From UBA5078 sp040384465 (GTDB lineage Bacteria > Pseudomonadota > Gammaproteobacteria > Pseudomonadales > Pseudohongiellaceae), in NCBI GenBank assembly GCA_040384465.1, contig JAZKJF010000003.1, forward strand, positions 124,001 through 188,000: DNA of 64,000 nt, read 5' to 3'. The notes beneath the pieces are model-generated. The model was not told the DNA's origin. It was given only the letters and a program-made list of their open reading frames with translations, and searched no databases. Shown in pieces: positions 50,227-59,141 of this stretch. The translations under genes and the position numbers were made by a program. How positions within the stretch are numbered: the first letter of the stretch is position 1; every line of letters begins with the position of its first letter.

Positions 50227-51237
50227 ATGAAATTCAACAATCCGCTGACGGCTTTTGCCCTCTTCCTCAGCCTGTTCGCAGGTCACAGTGCAATGGCTCA
50301 AACGGCCCCTGTCGCCCACTGCGATACCCTCTATGCGGGCCAGACGAACGACGCCGGACAGGTGTGCGTCACCATTGATGAAGATACTGTTCAGATCGAC
50401 TACCTGCTTAACAGTGGCTGGAAGCTTTCGGAAGTGCATGCCTGGGTTGGTGAAGACCGCGCATTGATGCCACAGAATCGCAAAGGCAACCCACAGGTTG
50501 GAAGATTCCCCTACAGCGACAGCGGGCTCGGCGCCTTGAGCAGCTACAGTTTTGTTATCCCTGTGAGTGAACTGCCCGTGGACGCCGACACGTTCTGCGG
50601 AGCTGAAGTATTTGTTGCAGCTCACGCGGTAGTCTCACGCACCAGCAGTGGCGGCAAAGGCAAGTCTGGGGGCACCGAATCAGCATGGGCCGGATCCAAT
50701 CAGATCGTCTCTGGCGGTAGCTGGGCGCGTTACTACTCCTTCACAAATGATTTCTGCGAAGACCCGGATCCTGAATATCCTGTAGTCGTATTGCCACAAG
50801 GCTGCTTCAACGTTTTCGGTATGGGCACCTCTTCTGACGTCATGCCTGTCAGCGTGACCGGTTTTACACCAGTTGGCGTGACAGACACCACCAGCGCCTG
50901 GATCAACAGCTATGGTTCAAACCCTGGGTATTTTGAAGGCAGCCTGTTTACTGGCAACGGCACCCGAGTCGGTGCATTCTTCGCCGGTGTCGACAGCGGT
51001 GAGTTCGCCGTCGAGCTTGCACTGGATGTCAACCACACCCCGTCATTGACGCTCAACAGCGGCAATATCTATTTCAATACCGCGGGCAGCTACCAGACCC
51101 AGTCCCCACTGGACTACACGCTGGGGCTCTCCGGTAACGGCACGGGCTACCTCTTCAGCAGCGTGCCCGTGTCCTTCACTCCGGAGAACATGGACACCGT
51201 AGTGCACGCGGTTGTCTGCACTGAAAGCGCCGATTAA
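50227..51237 (+). CDS. Secreted protein of unknown function
   Basis: 336 aa. Start at 50227 has GAGG seven bases upstream and opens a signal peptide (1-24, FALFLSLFAGHSAMA-Q); the longer frame to 50086 is not coding-like. First half: paired Cys and DYLLNSGWKLSEVHAWVG and SYSFVIPVSEL; middle: a low-complexity Gly/Ser/Lys patch (GGKGKSGG) and SAWAGSNQIVSGGSWARYYSF; second half Gly/Thr/Ser-rich strands. It looks like a surface or extracellular beta protein. No family recognised. Followed by a strong terminator and the ECF sigma locus. Confidence 0.75.
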   Translation: MKFNNPLTAFALFLSLFAGHSAMAQTAPVAHCDTLYAGQTNDAGQVCVTIDEDTVQIDYLLNSGWKLSEVHAWVGEDRALMPQNRKGNPQVGRFPYSDSGLGALSSYSFVIPVSELPVDADTFCGAEVFVAAHAVVSRTSSGGKGKSGGTESAWAGSNQIVSGGSWARYYSFTNDFCEDPDPEYPVVVLPQGCFNVFGMGTSSDVMPVSVTGFTPVGVTDTTSAWINSYGSNPGYFEGSLFTGNGTRVGAFFAGVDSGEFAVELALDVNHTPSLTLNSGNIYFNTAGSYQTQSPLDYTLGLSGNGTGYLFSSVPVSFTPENMDTVVHAVVCTESAD

Positions 51238-51260
51238 TAGATAAGCAGCGCATGCTCGAC

Positions 51261-51298
51261 AACAGGCCCCGTCGGCACTCCGGCGGGGCCTGTTGCTT
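51261..51298 (+). terminator. Strong rho-independent terminator
   Basis: AACAGGCCCCG (51261-51271) and CGGGGCCTGTT (51284-51294), 11-bp perfect stem with a 12-nt loop, then GCTTTC. Closes the secreted-protein gene. Confidence 0.88.
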
Positions 51299-51525
51299 TC
51301 TGGCCTGTTGATAACTACCGTCACAATCTCTGCTCTCGCACTCCCTCCAATACCGTTTCGCCGACGGATTCCAAGCCTCCGTCCGTATAGCTTATCAAAG
51401 GGTTACTTTGACCACGGAATGCAGCAAAATGAACGGTACCGGCGCTATCTCCACAGGGTTCGGCAATACTTACACGAACCGGCGATAACGTTCAGGCACA
51501 AGGCCTTCGGAGCACCGTTCTCAAA

Positions 51526-52119
51526 ATGACAGATGATCAAGAGTTGATGACAGCAATACAGGCCGGGAATGCCCGCGCCTATGAATCGGTCGTCAAAAAA
51601 CATCTGAAATCGATCAGTCACTATGCATTTCGCATGCTGGGGAACACCAAGGACACCGAGGACATCACGCAGGAGACTTTTCTACGGTTGTGGACTCACG
51701 CCGATTCCTGGCAGAGCGAGAAGGCCGGTGTTTCCACCTGGCTGCACCGTATCACACATAACCTGTGTATCGATTATCTGCGCAAGGACAAGTCGGCAAT
51801 CACCAGTGAGTACCTTGATGAGCACGAAGCCGATGAACGACCGGCCGAGCGGCCGGACAAAGAGGAACGTTTGGCGTCTTTGAAAGAAGCACTCGCGCAA
51901 CTGCCGGAACGGCAGCGCAGTGCCATCGTACTGAACCATTATCACGGCTTTTCCAACCGTGAAATTGCAGAGATCATGGAAATTTCGGTGGATGCACTGG
52001 AATCAATACTGGCGCGAGCCAGACGAGGACTGAAAGCAGAGTTACTGGCAACCATGGGTTCGACCTCTGTGGACTCAAAAACCACAGTCAAAAACCACAG
52101 AGAGAACAATAAAAAATAA
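51526..52119 (+). CDS. ECF-type RNA polymerase sigma factor
   Basis: 197 aa. Sigma2 region about 15-85 with DTEDITQETFLRLW and STWLHRITHNLCIDYLRK; sigma4 region about 115-170 with LAQLPERQRSAIVLNHYHGFSNREIAEIM as HTH. No sigma3, as for ECF factors. A 25-residue polar tail follows. The ribosome site is weak. Next are a candidate membrane anti-sigma and a periplasmic sensor, the layout of CnrH/CnrY/CnrX-like systems. Target promoters are not known; the divergent or upstream secreted protein could be one. Confidence 0.92.
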   Translation: MTDDQELMTAIQAGNARAYESVVKKHLKSISHYAFRMLGNTKDTEDITQETFLRLWTHADSWQSEKAGVSTWLHRITHNLCIDYLRKDKSAITSEYLDEHEADERPAERPDKEERLASLKEALAQLPERQRSAIVLNHYHGFSNREIAEIMEISVDALESILARARRGLKAELLATMGSTSVDSKTTVKNHRENNKK

Positions 52120-52150
52120 ATCCGGACACCAATAGCACTCAGGAAACACT

Positions 52151-52600
52151 ATGACAATTTCATCTGAACGATTCACAGCGATAGTGGAAGCTTACGGTGC
52201 ACAACCTGCACGCTGGCCGACAGAAGAGCGGACGCAGGCACTGGCCTATTGTGCGGCCCACCCTGAGGCGCAGGCTATGCTGGAAGAGTTCCAGATGCTG
52301 GATGACATGCTCGATCAGTTCTCTGTCGCCGATATGTCCTCGCTGCAGCGCAATGTCTTGAATCAGGTTGCACGCACCAGTGCAGGCAATGCCTTCGATC
52401 TCTTGCTGGATTGGCTAGTGCCACACTCCGAAAGATTGATGGGCTGGCTCTGGAGACCTGCGCTGGTCGCTTGCCTGCCACTGGTATGCGGCATCCTGCT
52501 GGCCGATTACTTCAGCTTCGGCATCGATGGAGTACAGAATTCGCGCGAGGAGGAACTCTACCTCCTGTCGCTGAACGATTACACGGAGACTTTTGAATGA
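52151..52600 (+). CDS. Candidate membrane anti-sigma factor
   Basis: 149 aa. A cytoplasmic helical part (1-95) with EAYGAQPARWPTEERTQALAYCAAHPEA precedes one transmembrane helix (about 103-125, PALVACLPLVCGILLADYFSF) and a short periplasmic tail. No ZAS zinc motif. Size, topology and position right after the ECF sigma gene indicate an anti-sigma factor; sequence similarity alone would not prove it. AGGA lies 8 bases before the ATG; the stop overlaps the next start (ATGA). Confidence 0.7.
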   Translation: MTISSERFTAIVEAYGAQPARWPTEERTQALAYCAAHPEAQAMLEEFQMLDDMLDQFSVADMSSLQRNVLNQVARTSAGNAFDLLLDWLVPHSERLMGWLWRPALVACLPLVCGILLADYFSFGIDGVQNSREEELYLLSLNDYTETFE

Positions 52601-53115
52601 CAATCAACCGCCGACGAGTCATGAACTGGGTACTCGTCATCTCGCTGGGGTTCAATCTTCTGGTAGTCGGAGGCATCACTGCTCGCATCATGAACAGCTC
52701 CCACTTCCGCCCGATCCCTCCCAGCCTGTCCTGGATTTATGACGATCTGGATGAAACTACGAGGGCGACACTGAGGCCGATGCTGCGAGAGTTCGGAGAA
52801 ATTTCCCTGCCCCTGCGCGGAGAAATGTTCCGCGCCCAGCGCAAGCTGAGTGATTTGATGACCCAGGAACCAATGGATAAAGACGCTATCGCCGTGGCGT
52901 TTGATGAGTTGCGTCAAGCCAGCCTGGTGTTCCAGGAAACAACCCACGCCCAGACTATCGCGGTATTCGAGTTGCTGAACCCTGAGCAACGCACTATGGC
53001 ACTGCGCTTCCTGAGTGATCGCAACAACCCTTTCGACAATAACCGCGAAGATCGCGACGACGTCGACAATGACAATGCCGAGACCCGGGACGACAGCGTC
53101 ACCACAGACCGCTGA
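52597..53115 (+). CDS. Periplasmic Spy/CpxP/CnrX-like sensor (heavy-metal-sensor family)
   Basis: 172 aa. N-terminal membrane anchor (about 9-28), then a helical periplasmic domain with LDETTRATLRPMLREF and LLNPEQRTMALRFLSD, the LTxxQR-like motif of Spy, CpxP and CnrX proteins. Only two His (36, 117) are present, so the Ni/Co site of CnrX is not complete. An acidic Asp/Asn/Arg-rich tail follows residue 141. Probably relays an envelope signal to the anti-sigma gene it overlaps by 4 bp. Confidence 0.8.
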   Translation: MTINRRRVMNWVLVISLGFNLLVVGGITARIMNSSHFRPIPPSLSWIYDDLDETTRATLRPMLREFGEISLPLRGEMFRAQRKLSDLMTQEPMDKDAIAVAFDELRQASLVFQETTHAQTIAVFELLNPEQRTMALRFLSDRNNPFDNNREDRDDVDNDNAETRDDSVTTDR

Positions 53116-53136
53116 AGCCCCGTTACATGAGCCTGC

Positions 53137-53463
53137 TTACTGAACGCGCCTGAGAGTCTGCACGCCCTGATCACTACTCTGGACCATCTCATTCGGGTTG
53201 GTGAACTCCACAGTGCTGGTCACTATCTGCCCCATGGCATCCATCCTGATCTGATTCTCATCCAGCCATTCATAGGGGAAAGCCACACCGAATGACTCGA
53301 CAGACACTTCCGTTGCGGAATAGACCAGCACGATGCTCTGGCCCTGAAAATCAGCCTGCCAGCTTCCCAGAATCAACTCCTGTTTCGAGGGGCCTGACGT
53401 TCCTGCACAGGCACTCAACACCAGCAGCAACAACGCAGTGGCAACCTTCCTTGCATGGTTCAT
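53137..53463 (-). CDS. Small lipoprotein of unknown function
   Basis: 108 aa. Lipoprotein signal with lipobox LSAC (Cys19). The mature 90 residues are strand-rich, with LILGSWQADFQGQSIVLVYS and IRMDAMGQIVTSTVEF, resembling the short beta-barrel or lipocalin-like 'how much does it weigh' type of domain. Convergent with the Spy-like gene, so not in its operon. Confidence 0.75.
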   Translation of the reverse strand: MNHARKVATALLLLVLSACAGTSGPSKQELILGSWQADFQGQSIVLVYSATEVSVESFGVAFPYEWLDENQIRMDAMGQIVTSTVEFTNPNEMVQSSDQGVQTLRRVQ

Positions 53464-53596
53464 TCTTTACGCACCTCTTGGTAATAGAATCAGGATTGAT
53501 TTGGAACAGATACTAAGCCAATGTGCTGCGGGTGCATAGCACCGCAAACCACCACCAGCCCTCAACAGGCTACCAACAGGAGATTTTGACAAGGAC

Positions 53597-53809
53597 ATGA
53601 CTATCAAGGCAGGCATCTACAGACACTACAAGAACAATCTCTATCAGGTCATTGGCGTCGCACGCCACAGTGAGACAGAAGAAGAGCACGTCGTCTATCG
53701 GCCACTCTATGGCGATCGCGGGCTGTGGATACGCCCGCTCGCCATGTTTGACGAGACCATCGAGATCGATGGTCGGCAGGTCAAACGCTTCGCATTTGTC
53801 GAGGAATGA
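53597..53809 (+). CDS. DUF1653 family protein
   Basis: 70 aa. Nearly the whole protein is the DUF1653 domain: GIYRHYKNNLYQVIGVARHSETEE, VVYRPLYGDRGLWIRPLAMFDE. A small soluble beta protein; function not established. ATG preceded by GGACATG context with AGGAGA 17 bases upstream. Its stop is 27 bp from the convergent trhO stop. Confidence 0.9.
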   Translation: MTIKAGIYRHYKNNLYQVIGVARHSETEEEHVVYRPLYGDRGLWIRPLAMFDETIEIDGRQVKRFAFVEE

Positions 53810-53836
53810 ACTCCTCCAGCATGGATGCAGAGGCGG

Positions 53837-54826
53837 TCAGCCGCCCTGCTCCACGCGCCGCTGCGCCTCTTTGGCTTCCAGCTTCTCCCGGCGACGCCGC
53901 TCGATGGTGTCCGCCATGGACTCGCCGATATGCGACTCGCCACGCTCCTTCGCCAATTGCACCTGACGCTCACGCTCAGCATAGCGCTGCATCTGCTCTT
54001 CGTTGTGCTGATCGTAGCAGTGCGGGCAACTGACTCCCCGCACATACTGCGCTGACTGCTGCTCCTCTGCGGTGATCGGCATACGGCAGGCGTGGCATTG
54101 ATCATAGCGGCCTTTCTGCAGTTGGTGATTCACCGTGACGCGATTATCGAATACAAAGCACTCCCCTTCCCAGAGCGAGTCTTGCTCCGGAACCTCCTCC
54201 AGATATTTCAGAATGCCGCCCTCAAGGTGATACACCTCGTCGAAGCCCTGCGCTTTCATGAACGCTGTGGATTTCTCACAGCGGATGCCGCCAGTGCAGA
54301 ACATGGCGACCTTCTTGTGCTTCTGCGAATCGAGATGCTCTCTCGCGAAAGCCGGAAACTCACGGAAGGTTTCGGTATTCGGGTTGAGCGCATTGCGGAA
54401 AGTGCCGATCCTGACCTCGTAGTCGTTGCGGGTGTCGACCAGCACGACCTCGGGATCGGAAATCAATTGGTTCCAATCACGGGGCTTCACATAGGTGCCC
54501 ACGATGTGATTGGGGTCTATATCCTCCACCCCCATAGTCACGATCTCTTTCTTGAGCTTGACCTTGCTGCGATAGAAGGGGTTCTCGGTGGCAAGCGATT
54601 CTTTGGCCTCCACAGATTGGAGACGGGGATCGGCACGCAGCCAGTTCAGCACGCGATCAATGCCCTCGCGAGGGCCGGCAATGGTGCCATTCACCCCTTC
54701 CGCCGCCAGAAGAATGGTACCGCGCACATCGTTCTCACTCATCAAATCCTGCAGCGGCGCACGCAAGGATTCAAAGTCTGGCAGGCGGGCGAATTTATAG
54801 AGCGCCGCCACTACTATCGTCGACAT
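53837..54826 (-). CDS. trhO: tRNA uridine(34) hydroxylase TrhO (rhodanese family)
   Basis: 329 aa. Oxygen-dependent hydroxylation of wobble uridine 34 in certain tRNAs (E. coli YceA). N-terminal ferredoxin-like domain (ALYKFARLPDFESLR), rhodanese domain with Cys177 in FCTGGIRCEKS, and a C-terminal Cys-rich segment with CHAC and CPHC. ATG 54826 has GAGG five bases upstream; the extra 14 codons to 54868 are not conserved-looking. Confidence 0.93.
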   Translation of the reverse strand: MSTIVVAALYKFARLPDFESLRAPLQDLMSENDVRGTILLAAEGVNGTIAGPREGIDRVLNWLRADPRLQSVEAKESLATENPFYRSKVKLKKEIVTMGVEDIDPNHIVGTYVKPRDWNQLISDPEVVLVDTRNDYEVRIGTFRNALNPNTETFREFPAFAREHLDSQKHKKVAMFCTGGIRCEKSTAFMKAQGFDEVYHLEGGILKYLEEVPEQDSLWEGECFVFDNRVTVNHQLQKGRYDQCHACRMPITAEEQQSAQYVRGVSCPHCYDQHNEEQMQRYAERERQVQLAKERGESHIGESMADTIERRRREKLEAKEAQRRVEQGG

Positions 54827-54951
54827 AACAACCTCGCAATTGCCGCCTGGAACGTAAATCCAGCGCAACGTTAATGGTTTGGGAACTGGGAAACGGAATC
54901 GTCCACAGCGGACGCGATTTTAACCTGATTGAAGGTGCAGTTGAAAATGGG

Positions 54952-56775
54952 TCAAGCTTCGTGTTCTCGAATAACGTCGAGAAAGGCCGCACCGTACTTG
55001 TCCAGTTTGCTTTGGCCTACGCCACTGATGCCGAGAAATTGCTGCTCTGTCAGAGGGCGGTAATGCACCATGTCCATCAGGCTGGCATCGTGGAAGATCA
55101 CATAAGGCGGCACATCATTTTCGTCAGCCAGAGTCTTGCGGCAGCGCCGCAACGCCTCCCACAGAGCCTTGTCCGCGTCGGCAACCATCTGCGTGCCGCT
55201 GCGGGACTTCTTCTCCGGCTTCGCTGTTACTTCCTGCACATCAATGCGCAGCGCAATCGACTCCTCCCCTTTGAGCAAGGAGCGTGCTTTCTCGCTCAGA
55301 TGCAAGCCCCCGTAGGTGGAATGGTCCACACTCAGATAGCCGCGTGCCACCAACTGCCGGAACACCGAACGCCAGGCATTGCCCTCCAGCTCCTTACCAA
55401 TGCCATAGGTGGAAATCTGATGATGATTGTTCTGGAAGATCTTGTCGGAATCGGCGCCCAGCAGCACATCGATCAGGTAATTGACTCCGAAGCGCTGACC
55501 GGTGCGGTACACGCAGGAGAGTGCTTTGCGGGCTGCCAGTGTGCCATCCCAGGTCGGTACCGGATTCAGACAGGCATCGCAATTGCCGCAGAAATCCGGC
55601 CTCGTTTCGCCGCACTGTTTATCTCCAAAGTAATGCAGCAAGGCCTGGCGCCGACAGGTGGTGATTTCACACAAGCCCAGCATCGCATCGAGTTTGGCGC
55701 GCTCGATGCGTTTGAATTTCTCGTTCCCCTGCGAACCATCCATCATCTGCCGCAACATGATCACGTCTTGCAGTCCATAGACCATCCAGGCCGTTGCAGG
55801 CTCTCCGTCGCGCCCTGCACGCCCGGTTTCCTGATAGTAGGCCTCCAGACTCTTGGGCAGATCCAGATGCACGATAAACCGCACGTCAGGTTTATCAATG
55901 CCCATGCCAAAGGCAATGGTGGCGACGACGATGACACCGTCCTCCCGCAGAAAGCGTTGCTGGTTGCGTTGGCGCTGCTCGGCGCTCAAGCCCGCATGGT
56001 AAGGAACGGCGGTGAAGCCCTGCTCTTCCAGCCAGGCAGCGGTGTCATCGACTTTTTTTCGCGACAGGCAATAGACGATCCCAGCATCATTCTCATGTTC
56101 GCGGCGCAGAAAGCGCAGCAACTGCTGACGCGGATTCTGCTTCTGCGTGATGCGATATTGAATGTTGGGGCGATCGAAGCCACTGACGAAATGTCTTGCG
56201 TCGACCAACCCCAAACGCTCGGCTATTTCGGCACGGGTATTCGCATCAGCGGTGGCCGTCAAAGCAATGCGCGGCACCTCGGGAAAGTGTTGCTCCAGCA
56301 AAGACAGTTGCAGGTAGTCAACCCGGAAATCGTGCCCCCACTGCGAGACACAGTGCGCTTCGTCGATAGCGAACAACGCAATCGGAATACTGTGCAGCAG
56401 TTCGATGGTGGCTTCCTGATTGAGACGCTCAGGAGCGACATACAGCAGGTCGAGATTACCCTCACGCAAGTCACGCAATACCGCACGCTGCGCCTCGGGC
56501 GTCAGAGAGGAATTGAGAAAACTGGCACGCACTCCCAGTTGTTGCAGCGCATCGACCTGATCCTGCATCAGTGCGATCAGCGGCGAGACGATGATCCCCA
56601 CACCGGGGCGCAACAGCGAAGGAATCTGGTAACAAAGCGACTTGCCACCACCGGTGGGCATCAGCACCAGGCAGTGACGTCCAGCCATGACTTCTTCGAT
56701 GATCTCACTCTGCGGACCACGGAAATGCTCATAGCCGAAAATGTCTTTGAGGATCTGTTCGGGGGTGGATTTCAT
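54952..56775 (-). CDS. recQ: ATP-dependent DNA helicase RecQ
   Basis: 607 aa, full-length E. coli type. Walker A MPTGGGKSLCYQ (about 39-50), DEAHCVSQWGHDFR, SAT-type motifs, VATIAFGMGIDKPDVRFIVH, GRAGRDG; then the RecQ-C zinc site (CEITTCRR, CGETRPDFCGNCDAC), winged helix and C-terminal HRDC (about 525-600, with GISGVGQSKLDKYG). Acts in replication-fork repair and RecF-pathway recombination. Single gene. Confidence 0.96.
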   Translation of the reverse strand: MKSTPEQILKDIFGYEHFRGPQSEIIEEVMAGRHCLVLMPTGGGKSLCYQIPSLLRPGVGIIVSPLIALMQDQVDALQQLGVRASFLNSSLTPEAQRAVLRDLREGNLDLLYVAPERLNQEATIELLHSIPIALFAIDEAHCVSQWGHDFRVDYLQLSLLEQHFPEVPRIALTATADANTRAEIAERLGLVDARHFVSGFDRPNIQYRITQKQNPRQQLLRFLRREHENDAGIVYCLSRKKVDDTAAWLEEQGFTAVPYHAGLSAEQRQRNQQRFLREDGVIVVATIAFGMGIDKPDVRFIVHLDLPKSLEAYYQETGRAGRDGEPATAWMVYGLQDVIMLRQMMDGSQGNEKFKRIERAKLDAMLGLCEITTCRRQALLHYFGDKQCGETRPDFCGNCDACLNPVPTWDGTLAARKALSCVYRTGQRFGVNYLIDVLLGADSDKIFQNNHHQISTYGIGKELEGNAWRSVFRQLVARGYLSVDHSTYGGLHLSEKARSLLKGEESIALRIDVQEVTAKPEKKSRSGTQMVADADKALWEALRRCRKTLADENDVPPYVIFHDASLMDMVHYRPLTEQQFLGISGVGQSKLDKYGAAFLDVIREHEA

Positions 56776-56953
56776 CGGCGGCGATTATGACAGGTTTCAG
56801 CGCTCACGCTGTGAATATCATGCAACTGCAACCAGTCTAGCGCAGAAATAATATTTCGGTGGAACAACAAATGTCGATAAAACACTCGGAGACCAGTTCA
56901 CCTGGCCCCCGAGCTACTTCGCCAGCAGACTCAACTGCGCGTGAAGTCTGCGT

Positions 56954-57367
56954 CTAGCGAAGGGTCTCCGAATAGTGCTTGGTGCCATAGTACGAATGGA
57001 TAGTCTGTGCCCAGGTTTGATCTGCCATATCCGGCCAATTGCTCTTGTCAAAACCGGGAGCGTTCTTGAGCTTTTCTTTGTCTGCATTGAGCGTGAAACG
57101 CTTCTCCGCCACGTTCAAGGTCAGAGCATTCCAGGGCACCGCGAAAAGTTTTTCTCCCATGCCGAAGAAACCACCGAAAGACAGCACCACGTAGGCCACC
57201 TGACCACTGTGGGTATCCAGCATCATATCCTTGATGCCACCGAGATCATCCCCCTCGACGTTGTAGATGTTGTTGCCGACAAGTGAATCAACACTCATCA
57301 ATCGTGGGCTGCCACCATTGAGACGTGTATTGAAAATACTGCTGGGACTGCGCGTTTCACTAATCAT
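56954..57367 (-). CDS. PRC-barrel domain protein
   Basis: 137 aa. The PRC-barrel covers about 22-95: SVDSLVGNNIYNVEGDDLGGIKDMML, VLSFGGFFGMGEKLFAVPW, then NVAEKRFTLNADKEKLKNAPGF. Soluble, no signal. Such stand-alone PRC proteins are common stress-induced proteins of unknown role. Divergent from the hemerythrin gene. Confidence 0.9.
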   Translation of the reverse strand: MISETRSPSSIFNTRLNGGSPRLMSVDSLVGNNIYNVEGDDLGGIKDMMLDTHSGQVAYVVLSFGGFFGMGEKLFAVPWNALTLNVAEKRFTLNADKEKLKNAPGFDKSNWPDMADQTWAQTIHSYYGTKHYSETLR

Positions 57368-57460
57368 GATTTACTCCTCACTACTGTCTGAATTGAAGAG
57401 TGAGAGTGTCGATTAGCACATGAAACCTCTGTTCGACTGCACACTTAGCATGATTTTTTA

Positions 57461-57493
57461 CCTGATTGTTGCGGCCATCAGGTTCTTTATTTT
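57461..57493 (+). terminator. Hairpin followed by T-rich tract in a divergent gap
   Basis: CCTGAT (57461-57466) / ATCAGG (57477-57482), then TTCTTTATTTTTC. It resembles a terminator but lies between two divergent genes, so it may end a short leader or small RNA, or be chance. Confidence 0.3.
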
Positions 57494-57618
57494 TCTCAAT
57501 TTTTCTCTTCATGCGCTAAGAGTGATGACGCACAGTGCTTGAAAACCCTGCGTGCAATATTGCAAAAACTGTTTTGCCTATCGTTTCTTTATTTCCTGCA
57601 ATTCACACGGTGATTACT

Positions 57619-58065
57619 ATGAAAACGAATACGGATGCTATCGCTTTATTGCAGCAGGACCATCGCGATGTAGAAAAAGCGTTTAAAGAATTCGAAAGAA
57701 AAACGAAAAGCGAATTCGTACTCAAGAAGAAACTGGCGGATCAGATTGGCAATGAATTATTGAAGCACATGACTGTCGAGGAGGAAATTTTTTATCCCGC
57801 AATCAAAGAGAAAGTAAAAGGTGCTGAGGGCATGGTGAATGAAGCCATCGTTGAACATGCAGTCGTGAGAGACTTGATCAAACAGATCCACAGCATGAAA
57901 GGCAATGAAGAACTATTCCATACCAAAGTGATGGTGCTGGCGGAGCTTATCGGGCATCACGTGAAGGAAGAGGAAGACGAGATGTTTCCAAAAGTGCAGA
58001 AGTCGACGCTCGATCTTCCGTCACTCGGTGAAAAAATCGAGCAACGCAAGCGTCAACTGAAGTAG
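57619..58065 (+). CDS. Hemerythrin HHE-domain protein
   Basis: 148 aa four-helix bundle with a di-iron site: QQDHRDVEKAF (helix A His), LLKHMTVEEEIFYP (HxxxE), VEHAVVRDLI, and GHHVKEEEDEMFP. Likely oxygen, NO or iron handling. Start at 57619 begins MKTNTDAIALL; the 28 upstream codons to 57535 are unlike the family. The C-terminal tail is basic. Codon use is more AT-rich than the neighbours. Confidence 0.9.
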   Translation: MKTNTDAIALLQQDHRDVEKAFKEFERKTKSEFVLKKKLADQIGNELLKHMTVEEEIFYPAIKEKVKGAEGMVNEAIVEHAVVRDLIKQIHSMKGNEELFHTKVMVLAELIGHHVKEEEDEMFPKVQKSTLDLPSLGEKIEQRKRQLK

Positions 58066-58110
58066 ACAAACAGAGCAACACAGCCTGCCCGGCAGCCACC
58101 AGACAGGCGC

Positions 58111-58974
58111 TTACCGCACAGCTAACCGCTCCCGATACTGCGCCAGTGCCGCTTTGAGTTTCTCGGCGTTCTGCGGCCCCATGCGCAAGAGCTGCTTCTC
58201 CACCGGCGTCATGCTTTCAACATCTGCATTGGCATAGACATACATCACTTTCGGTTTGACCAGCTGAAAGGGACCTTCTGCAGTTTGAGCCCCTATCACA
58301 TTGTCGATGGCTCGGACCACGACATCATCAAAATTGCGGTTCGGGTAGCCGATCTCGGCGAAGGCTTCCTGAAACAAAGGCTTGAGCACACGATAAATGG
58401 CGATTGCCTGATCCGGATTGACGGCTGCCAGCGCATCGATCAGCGGGGTATAGCGCTGATAGGAAACGGTCTGCATCTCAAACAGATTTTCATCGACTTC
58501 ACGCACCGCCATGGGTTGCGGCAGACGTCGCACCGGGTACTCCAGTTGTGGCAATGATCCTTGGCTGACGTTTTCAGTAAACACCACAAAGCGACGGATC
58601 AGTTCTTCCGAGGCCAGCAGCTCCAGCAAGGTGGCTCCTGTCTCCAGCGCGCTCAACCGTGTGAGGACAAACGCATCGCTGAGGTTGAGAGTGGGCAGCT
58701 CGACAACTTCTTCGATGACCGCTGGAGCCACAGGCTCTTCGATGATGGTTTGCACAACGGCAGGCGCTGGCTCGTTGACAGTCGGCAACAGCGCTGTCGG
58801 TTCGACAGTACGTTCTACCGGTGCAGGCGCAATAGGCACTGGTGCTTCGATCTCAACCGTGCGGGTGCCCTCAGGAGTTTCAAAGGTGGCCGCCAGATAG
58901 ACCAGAAAAATCAGGCCGATGACGGCGATTGCGGCGATGATGGCCACACTCTTGTTTGCCATGAAGTTTGCCAT
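58111..58974 (-). CDS. DUF3014 domain-containing protein
   Basis: 287 aa. One N-terminal membrane helix (about 9-29), a Pro/Val/Glu-rich linker (40-95), then the DUF3014 domain (100-285) with LLASEELIRRFVVFTENVSQG, YQRYTPLIDALAAVNPDQAIA and RAIDNVIGAQTAEGPF. Predicted periplasmic domain held to the inner membrane; function unknown. The start is MANFMANK; the second Met (58962) is possible. Confidence 0.9.
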   Translation of the reverse strand: MANFMANKSVAIIAAIAVIGLIFLVYLAATFETPEGTRTVEIEAPVPIAPAPVERTVEPTALLPTVNEPAPAVVQTIIEEPVAPAVIEEVVELPTLNLSDAFVLTRLSALETGATLLELLASEELIRRFVVFTENVSQGSLPQLEYPVRRLPQPMAVREVDENLFEMQTVSYQRYTPLIDALAAVNPDQAIAIYRVLKPLFQEAFAEIGYPNRNFDDVVVRAIDNVIGAQTAEGPFQLVKPKVMYVYANADVESMTPVEKQLLRMGPQNAEKLKAALAQYRERLAVR

Positions 58975-59067
58975 GAAAAACCCCGTATGAATCAGATTGT
59001 GGAAGTCGCACCAGGCCTCTCAATCAGGCGCTGCAGGGTGGGACGACGAGCGGGCGCCATTCTTGCA

Positions 59068-59101
59068 CAGGCCCCGGAGGGCGACAAGCCGAGGCCTGTT
59101 A
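59068..59101 (-). terminator. Hairpin after the GDT1-family gene
   Basis: On the minus strand ACAGGCC ... GGCCTGT with internal CGG/CCG pairs, 40 bp past the GDT1 stop. No T run follows, so terminator function is tentative. Confidence 0.35.
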
Positions 59102-59141
59102 AATCAGCATGTTGCCTGCTATTGCCATGATTGCAACATAT

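Noticed and set aside
54874..56790. 638-codon plus-strand open frame opposite recQ
   Set aside because: It mirrors recQ, has no recognisable domain or signal, and recQ on the minus strand is unambiguous; long antisense frames are common at this GC content.
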